In this document: one piece after another, positions 18,041 through 24,787 of the stretch
How positions within the stretch are numbered: position 1 is the first letter of the stretch
Layout: each line of letters opens with the position of its first letter
From: Hyphochytrium catenoides
Lineage: Eukaryota > Sar > Hyphochytriomycetes > Hyphochytriales > Hyphochytriaceae
Reading direction: 5' to 3'
DNA: 24,787 nucleotides
NCBI GenBank assembly: GCA_900088475.1
Contig: FLMG01002763.1
Span: 8,746-33,532 of the forward strand
Notes under the pieces: model-generated
What the model was told of the DNA's origin: nothing
Database searches by the model: none
What the model saw: only the letters and a program-made list of their open reading frames with translations
Made by a program: the position numbers and the translations under genes

Positions 18041-19991
18041 CTACACATTCTTATAATGATTGACACGATATAGCAGTGCCTTCCCACGATCATTCCCTAT
18101 TGCCAAGTACCCGCTGTGAGGACTAAATGCTAACGCCGTGACATAATGCAGAGGTGTCCTCATCGTGGGCCAGTTGGCGAAGACGGTACAGGTGGGCAAA
18201 TGTACCAGCTTTAGGGCATCCTTCTTCCTGTGAGAGCTAATGGCGAGTAGCTGAGAGTCAAAGTTGAATACCATGTCGTCCACGCCCGTCGTAAGATTCA
18301 TCACAGCCTTCAGGGGCGCCTGTCGTTGGCTCTTGGTGCCATCATAAATATTTACCACACCGCTTTCACTTCCCACAGCGAAGTATTTGCCAAGTAGATC
18401 CGTCCCAATAGACGAAGTGGTAGTAGCACCCTCGTCTGTGTGGCGAAGGACACAGCGCCTAGTTCTTACATCCCATTTGTAGATCTCCCCATCACCTCCT
18501 CCCGCGTAGAGATACTTCGAGTCACTAGTGAAGGCTAGCGCTCGTAGCGTACCGTTAATCTTCATGGTCCCTATCGCTTGCTTGCTCTTCCCAGATACGA
18601 GCAGAATGCATCCTCCATCCCCGATGAAAGCGATGAGGCTTCCGTCTGGAGCGACAACGAAGTTCTCCAAGCTCTTCTCTTCTCTCCCCAGAATGCGGGG
18701 TACCTTCATCACTTTGCCTGCTGCTATATCGTACTGGTAAAAAAATGGCCGACGACCGCTGAGAATGACCTCGTTTCCACCATTAAAGAAGCGAGCGGTA
18801 TGGATTGGAAGTTCGCCAAAGAAGACGGATTGGACCTTGGCGTTTTTCGTGCCTAATTAGATTTGAGGAGGATGTTAACCTTAGAACATTAAGGAGAGAG
18901 CAACTATCAAGACTCGATCTGGCACCACGCATGGCAGGTGTAGGTCAAGCAATGTGGAGAGGGCGGGGAAGCCTTCTATCACGCGTAAGGACTTGCATAG
19001 GAGATGGAGTCAAATAACACATATTCCAAAAATTTGCCCTTACCATCAATCTGAAAGAGTCTGAGCCTTTTGTCGTAGCCCCCTGTCAGCAGGAGCTGTG
19101 AGTTCGGATGAAACTCTAGGGCCTGGATGACGGCCCCAGACGGCTCCTGTCGGTTGGCATCTCTAACTCTAGTGAGGGAGATTCTGTCGCTTAACAGAGT
19201 CTCAGAGTCCGTCTTAATCAGGCTCTCCGTTTGGTTGAGCACCAATTCGTCATCCTGATCTCGCTCTTCATCTGCATCACTATCCTCTATTGATAAGCGG
19301 ATATGAGCGCCTACTTCTGGATGTAGCTACAACAGCAAATCTCAAAGCAGCTCCCTACCTGAAGCATCCTCCCCCTTCTCCCGCCTTGATGGCTTGTGTG
19401 GCTTAGCGGAAGGTAGCGTAGCCCAAGCTTGGTTGGGATTGAGCTTTGTGAACCTGTAAAGGGCAGAAACCGGCTTAGGCGCCACTGTATCTGGAAACAG
19501 ATTGTGGTGCTGGCGCTTACTGATTTCGTAGTCTCTTGGCATACTCTGTGCCTGACACGACGCTCTCCTCTTCACTCGTCCGCAGCTTGCGTAGCTGATT
19601 CTTGGTGGCAATATCAACCTCCAGCTCTTCCTCGTCGTCATCTTCCCAGGCAGGCCTCGAATTCCCGCCTTTTTTAGTAGCCCTCGCGATTTTACTTTCA
19701 TTACCCAGGTCTCCTTCGTCATCATCATCTGACGCTTCTGGGGCGCCCGCCCTGACAAAGGAGGCTATGGAGTCATCTTCCCCTTCTGATGCTGTGGGTG
19801 TTGACTTGTTTACTATAAGTGGCTTTCCGCCGAAAAGCAACTGCTGAAGCCTCTCTTCTTCTTCATCGGCTAGTTTTGATGTAAGCAAACATTAATAAAC
19901 TGTCCTCTGACCTCAGAGAGGTTCCACAAGGAAGTGCAATACCTGCTGCTGTTGAACGAGGCGCCTTTCGCTTGCGAGATTGTTTATCCAT
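18041..19991 (-). CDS. UTP18: UTP18, WD40 subunit of the small-subunit processome
   Basis: Five exons in transcript order: 19991-19943, 19869-19521, 19453-19359, 19286-19044, 18852-18041; joined in frame to 515 aa ending in TAG, close to the 550-600 aa usual for the family. The N-terminus is basic (MDKQSRKRKAPRS), then DEEEERLQQLLFGGKPL, a long acidic stretch with PAWEDDDEEELEVD, and YAKRLRN-QFTKLNPNQAWA, the classic UTP18 lead-in. WD40 repeats follow: ALEFHPNSQLLLTGGYDKRL, then KNAKVQSVFFGELPIHTA, VILSGRRPFFYQYD, LYAGGGDGEIYKWDVRTRR and ALAFSPHSGYLAIGNDRGKA. In yeast and human, UTP18 belongs to the UtpB complex of the U3 snoRNP particle and is needed for 18S rRNA maturation in the nucleolus; that role is inferred from family. 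The 67-nt intron 19454-19520 is the shortest confident one in the window. Confidence 0.9.
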
Positions 19992-20705
19992 AGTACTGTC
20001 AGGAAGAAGTATATTGACTCGTGATGCTAGAAGCTCCCACAGTGATATGCAAGACGTAGCAGATGAGCTCAAAGCTCTGTCAGTATGCCTACCGATAATC
20101 TCTAAAAGGAGCTCCTGACTCGTGATGCATCAGAACAGAAACTCTGGTTGGCTGGCTGAAAGGAAGCACCAAGCACTTCAGTAACAAGTAGCTCTTCAGT
20201 ATAAATGCGAGAGGATTTGGAATGTTAGGGAATATTCATTGCTACATCAGGAATAGTGGTACCCTTGATTGGGACCTTAGTTATCTAGCTTCACTAGGGT
20301 TAGATAATCGTATCTGCTGAATACAACGCTTGAAGTTAACAAAAACAAACAGCATTACAGTAAAAGAGTCTACTGAAATATAGGGCCTCCAGCCCCTTAC
20401 AGAATGGCGCTTACAAGGTCGTACGGGCTCATCTACTTTTGCTGTCATACAAAAGTCAAGATGGAGTCAGGACGGAGAGATGTAACGACTAGGGGAGACA
20501 GAGTAATGTGAGATCTATGTGTTAGAAGGCGGTTGAGATGTGTGGGGGGTGCGGAAGAGGTGGAGAAAGCAGAAGAAAGAGTTCAACAAGAACGATTTTC
20601 GGACCTCCGTCAGATGATGCTGAGGAGGAGATTCTTGGCGATGACTGATTCTTCCTCTGCAACATCATCCGCGCCAGGGTCCAGAGACTAAAGGAGTGCC
20701 TGCTG

Positions 20706-20796
20706 ATGCGCTTGGCAGAGGAAGAAGGCGGCCAGAAGGACAGGGTATATCTCGTCGTTGAGCTGCTTTTGCTACAGGCTCTGCTTGACCTGGACG
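20706..20796 (+). CDS. Candidate upstream coding exon of the phospholipase gene
   Basis: ATG at 20706 opens a frame reading MRLAEEEGGQKDRVYLVVEL and then LLLQALLDLD, ending at a GTGAAC donor (20797). Splicing to the acceptor at 20950-20951 (tttccccgcag) enters the frame that runs without a stop through the phospholipase ATG at 21017. The 155-nt intron contains two good branch-like sequences (CTAAC, ACTAAT). An even earlier ATG at 20538 would join through a 69-nt intron (20609-20677). The Leu-rich segment faintly resembles the first part of a BAG domain. No homologue is recognised; this is a model, not a firm gene call. Confidence 0.25.
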
Positions 20797-20924
20797 GTGA
20801 ACATCTCTGCTTCAGTGCTCAGCTGGCGCCCCCCTAACTCTAAATCTTCACTTTTCTCGTTGTAAGGGGAGAGAAGCCGCACACCTCTCTTCTTTCCGGA
20901 CTAATACTCCGACAACTGGTCACC

Positions 20925-20933
20925 ATGGCTTGA
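20925..20933 (+). other. Two-codon upstream ORF (ATG GCT TGA)
   Basis: CACCATGG context, the strongest possible by animal rules, followed at once by a stop, 84 nt before the phospholipase ATG. In a leader it would be a strong ribosome trap. It would be removed if the intron 20797-20951 is real. Confidence 0.4.
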
Positions 20934-21016
20934 CATAGAGTTTCCCCGCAGCGGGTCAGGCTTTACTGCATCCTGGACGGAGTAGCAGCAGAGAGGTGAT
21001 AAGCGGGGTGTTTCCC

Positions 21017-24000
21017 ATGGCGGCGTCCAACATCAAGAGTCTGCAACAGAAGTTTGAGCTTGCAGCTGTTGAGGCAGCGAGCAGGCTCAATCCACATCGA
21101 CTCCCATTTAACGTCAAAGGTGGTGGAAGGGGAGAGGTATGTGGCACCTCAGATTATTCGATGAAGAAAGGCATCGTCTTAGGCGATCAGTGTCCTGCCC
21201 TGATATCTATTCTCTTTGTGCGCTCCCCTTCTACCTCTCTATGTCTCTCCCTCTGTGTGTGTCTCTCTCTGTCTCCCTCTCTCCGTCTTTATTTTGGCCA
21301 ATCCTAGCACAAGAGTCAGACATCGCAGGCTGAAAGAGCGGCAGCGTCCTCCTCAGGTCAGTACACAGCTGAGAGATAGTATTTATGCTAAGCTCCCGAC
21401 ATTTATACCTGAAAACCTTCTGCTGGATGTTTCCCTCCTACCTGACATTCCAATTTCCTATCGCATCGTCTTGATTTGGCCATAGGATTTTTCTCAGAAA
21501 GGCTCGGACAGGAATCGGCCAATAAGTATGATATTCTCATCGAATCCATCGAATCCGCCGCCCGGCAGTTGACTCCTAGTCATCAAGTAAGCATTTACTT
21601 CTGTCTCTTTCGGCTCGTCTGCATACCATTCCTCTCCCTCTTCAATGTGTTGTCTCTCTGTTGGTTGTTGGCCTTCGTCGCAAGAGGGATCCTTCATCCT
21701 TTATGCTCTTGCCTCACTGATGTTATCTCTCTAATAAAAATAACATCGCCGACTCACGGAGAATGGGCTCATTGTAGATTCAGCGCTTCAACTTAGGGGA
21801 GCAGATCTCCTTCTTGGAGCATTGCATCCACGCCACGAGCGAGGCGTATAAGCTGTTGCAGGATCTCAATCACCTGGTGAGATAACTCCAGAAGGGAGGA
21901 AAGGCAGGGGAATGGCGATTGCCACTTCTGGTTGGTCGTCGCGAGCCTATGTTACTTGCGCACCTCCCCTTGGTGGCTTCTACGTGGTCAAGTCCGTAAG
22001 CGACTTATAGCTCCATTTGAACTAACGCGAAGTGCTCTTTAGATCTCGAGTGAGGCAATTGACAGTGGTTTAGAGGGCGATTCTGAAGATGTAAGTTCTC
22101 ACTTAGCACCTTCTACTCTCTATTTTCTCTGCCTGCTATTATCCCTTTCGGCGGGATCCTTTCCTTCTCTTTGCGGCAGACTTTAAATTTGGATGCTTGT
22201 GACCAGGAGGACCTTCCAGAAGGTTCCTTTATGGATGTCGTTCCTGTTTCTGGAGAGGAAGCGAAAGAACTTAACGATGAGGTGCTCGCACGGCTACAAG
22301 GGATGTTCGGGGTTGACGAGGAAAAGCTGAAGGCGACGAAGGCTATAACATTTGGCTATGGACAAGGGAAAGTGCATGTTGAAGGTACATCCTTCTTTAC
22401 CATCATTACTGGGAATTGATTCTATAGAATCAACCTGTCTTGGTCCAGCAGATGCTTCCCCACCGTAATTGCTTTTGCTGTCAATCTACTTTGCGCAGCC
22501 CCTCTCCCACCTAATGGTAGATTCAACTGCCCGCCGATCAGTACTAACCTATTTGCCACTCCTTCGTCCACGTAAATGCTGCATCCTTCCATTCTCTATG
22601 GTCAGACTTCTACATCTTTCTGGTGAACAATATAGAGCTGCAGCATCTGGCTCCCTTGGTCCATGATTTTGCGAGATTGCTGGTAGGAAAGATGGTCCTT
22701 CTGGTTGATTCTCTCTCTTCAGTCCTTATATTCCATTCCTCTATCTCTATCGCCGTCAAGGTCCCGCTCGCTCTCATGCAACTATAAAGTTTATTGGCCC
22801 AAGAAGTTGCTTACGAATTCACCTGCCTGCCCAGACCCACACTCGTCTGCGCCACGAGCTCTTGAAGACGCATGTAAAGTGGACCATGAACTCGTCCTCT
22901 ACATTTCTCCCTCCCTCCCCCTCTCCTTCTGCCGTCCAGCAAAGCTTCCAAGCCAGATCATCCCTCCGCCTGAGTAAAAGCAGACCAGAATCTACGGCCT
23001 CTACGTCATCCTCTTCTTTTGGGGACGCGGAGTTACCGCATACGGTAATTGCAAGTTTGTCCTCACTATTTCCTTCTCTAATGCTTGGTGCATATATCTC
23101 ATTGCTGCTCTTACTCATCCTCCTTGAACTGCATGCGTGTGTGTTAAGACCTTCAGTTTGTGAGAAACGTGCCTCCACGTCATTATCTTCTCTACGTGGC
23201 TCCTGGCTAACGTCCACGCCAATGTTGGTGATCTCTTGTCATTCTTCGCAGCTGGAGACGGAACCAATCAATCATCTTATCTTCCTCATTCACGGAATCG
23301 GAGCCCACGAGGACTTCCAGGTAAGAAGCTCCTCCTGCAACAAAACGAGCGGCCCTATGGCTGGTATTGTTGTCTCTTTCTTACGCCCTTTTGATAGGAC
23401 GAGAACAAACTCTCATGGGATGGAAAGGCAGGGTATGAGGGAGGGAACTTCTCACTGAGAGAGAACCTCACTAAGCTGATGGCCACACATTTCAAGTAAG
23501 AGGAAGAGAGGAGGAGAGAGACGCGATATATTGCTTTGTATGAAGATGGCAAACGGATAGTCCCACTACCTCCTTGTGCCTTTAGCTTTTCCGTTAGTTG
23601 GTTCTCCTTTGTCGTAGGCCATTGCTGGTTGATCGACGCTAACCTGCCTGTCTTCTGCATTGTCTGCTCATGGCTACAGGGAAGTGGAGTTTAACCTAGA
23701 GATTCAGTCCATTGAGTGGCATGAAGAGCTGCACACGACGAGTGGCGTTGATGATGTCTACGAGATGATTCGGACAGAAGGATCATCAAGGTCTCTTCTC
23801 TCTTCCGGCATATCCTTGCCTGCATTCTCCGGTGGCTGGTTACTGTCAATCTAATCTCAAAATGTCTCAAAGTCAGATTGGGCCGAGACGTTTTCCTCAA
23901 TCCTCTTATCTTTGCTGGATCGCCTACTCAGTGTTCGGTCCTAAACCTCAGGGCAGAGCCGAGCTCACTTACATTGCTTGCACTCTATCACCCGCCAGTC

Positions 24001-24787
24001 TCAGGGAATTTACCAAGGACACCATCATGGACGTGCTCTATTACGTCTCAACGACCTATGGCCAGATTGTTATAAACACAGTGACGGAGCAGTTGAACAG
24101 CAAGTATCACACCTTCAGGGATGAGCACCCAGGTAGGATGGGCTACGTCACCTTCTTTGTCTCTTCCTCTTCCGCCCTGATGGCAATCTTGTCCTCTCTT
24201 AGGCTTTAATGGCGGGGTGAGCATAGTTTGCCACTCTCTAGGGTCAGTCATTACATACGACTTGTTAACACATGAGAGGGGCCAAAGAGGGAGAAACGGA
24301 GTCATCTTCCCGGGACTGGATTTCAATGTCGAACACATGTTTGCTATCGGGTAAGGACTTCTTCTTTGCACCAACTGCACCAGGATCATAATCTTCTTAA
24401 TCACTCTTCCTGTGGCTTGTCGCGTACCGGTCGCTGCCTAGCTGCCTGTAACCGTGCCTCCCATCACCTTCTTTAGCTCCTTCGTGACTTCTATTAAATG
24501 GGATGCGCGGATCGCTTTAACCCTCTTTAAACTCTGGTGTTGCTTAGCCTTGCTCCTGTTCGACTTGCCGGTGTTGTCCTAACAGCTCTCCTTCTGTAGC
24601 TCTCCTGTAGCAATTCTGACCTTATCCCGTGGTCAGCTGTCTTTTGCTGATGGGACGTACCAGGGCGGGTTTCGTGAGCCAAACGCTAAGTATTACTATA
24701 ATATCAACCATCCTATAGACCCCATTGGCTACAGGGTTGAACCACTTTTCAACCCTGACCTGAAAGAAGTGCCCCCAGTCATGCTTC
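21017..24787 (+). CDS. DDHD-type phospholipase A1 (PA-PLA1 / SEC23IP family), 3'-truncated by window
   Basis: At least 14 exons: 21017-21136, 21308-21356, 21486-21586, 21778-21876, 22043-22090, 22180-22384, 22606-22682, 22835-23044, 23252-23320, 23398-23495, 23680-23790, 24005-24132, 24203-24350, 24600-24787 (runs off the edge); 550 aa in frame so far. Key segments: HLIFLIHGIGAHED (about 311-324), the start of the lipase domain; SIEWHEELH; FTKDTIMDVLYYVSTTYGQI; VSIVCHSLGSVITYDLL with the likely nucleophile Ser450; FAIGSPVAIL; and YYYNINHPIDPIGYRVEPLF, which opens the DDHD domain. Family members hydrolyse the sn-1 acyl chain of phosphatidic acid and other lipids at ER/Golgi and lipid-droplet membranes. 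The first 300 residues have no domain I can name; FYIFLVNNIELQHLAPLVHD is well-formed but unfamiliar. The metal-site D-D-H-D residues lie beyond the window. The start is the first ATG after an in-frame TAG at 20936, with context CCCATGG. Confidence 0.9.

Larger units (their letters stand above)
19992..21016. other. Divergent intergenic region between UTP18 and the phospholipase
   Basis: Should contain both promoters. A TATAAAT at about 20203 on the plus strand is a candidate core element. The left part (20000-20500) shows nothing coding. The right part (about 20538-20837) has coding-like frames, discussed as a possible 5' extension of the phospholipase gene. A two-codon ORF in a strong start context lies at 20925-20933. 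Confidence 0.45.

Noticed and set aside
19454-19520. Reading UTP18 through this segment, which contains an LFPD sequence resembling an Mtr4-binding motif
   Set aside because: The frame of the upstream exon stops at once (TAA), while splicing with GTAAGC and TTTACAG gives the family-typical YAKRLRNQFTKLNPNQAWA; the motif is intronic.
20538-20837. Plus-strand frame with a single in-frame TGA at 20646, considered as a selenoprotein
   Set aside because: No redox motif around the TGA (the nearest Cys is four residues away) and no SECIS-like element seen by eye. A 69-nt intron (20609-20677) would remove the TGA in frame, a simpler explanation.
20610-20900. Minus-strand frame of 97 codons that looks protein-like but is interrupted by TAG at 20772-20774 and 20688-20690
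   Set aside because: TAG recoding was considered. UTP18 and the oxidoreductase end naturally in TAG, and no TAG interrupts the roughly 3000 codons of the five genes, so the code is standard. No splice pattern removes the stops cleanly.

Overview
This is a gene-dense window from a nuclear eukaryotic genome. It carries five intron-rich protein-coding genes with GT-AG introns (one GC-AG exception). I rebuilt every exon junction by hand from splice sites, reading-frame continuity and family resemblance. There is no sign of a prokaryotic, organellar or mobile-element region, and I saw no rRNA, tRNA or CRISPR array. The gene families point to a free-living protist. A kinase with three cyclic-nucleotide-binding domains on one chain fits several protist lineages, including alveolates and stramenopiles, but taxonomy cannot be settled from this window.

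Layout, left to right. (1) 1-964: upstream flank and probable 5' leader. (2) 965-6160, plus strand: a SAPS-domain protein (PP6/Sit4 phosphatase regulatory subunit), 17 exons, 778 aa. (3) 6161-8481: a 2.3-kb gap between convergent genes with no supportable gene, holding an unusual cluster of TACTCAT motifs. (4) 8482-11083, minus strand: a Gfo/Idh/MocA-type oxidoreductase with an N-terminal membrane anchor, 5 exons, 399 aa. (5) 11084-12157: intergenic, dominated by (GA)n and (CT)n tracts. (6) 12158-16941, minus strand: a cyclic-nucleotide-dependent AGC kinase with three binding domains plus a kinase domain, 13 exons, 818 aa. (7) 16942-18040: intergenic. (8) 18041-19991, minus strand: UTP18, a WD40 protein of the small-subunit processome, 5 exons, 515 aa. 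(9) 19992-21016: divergent intergenic region that may hold extra 5' coding exons for the next gene. (10) 21017 to the window end, plus strand: a DDHD-type intracellular phospholipase A1, at least 14 exons, cut off by the window before its C-terminus.

The genes do not form an operon-like pathway. They are independent housekeeping and signalling genes: phosphatase regulation, redox metabolism, cyclic-nucleotide signalling, ribosome biogenesis and lipid metabolism. Introns are mostly about 65-450 nt and often CT-rich on the sense strand. Because three genes are on the minus strand, much of the window shows (GA)n on the plus strand.

The most interesting signal is the kinase. It is PKG-like in layout, but all three phosphate-binding cassettes lack the Ser/Thr typical of cGMP sites, and it has an RRANI sequence resembling a PKA-type pseudosubstrate ahead of the first binding domain. 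Other points worth a look are complementary purine/pyrimidine tracts at opposite ends of some introns, the TACTCAT cluster, a possible RGG-tailed intron-retention isoform of the SAPS gene, and a possible N-terminal extension of the phospholipase.
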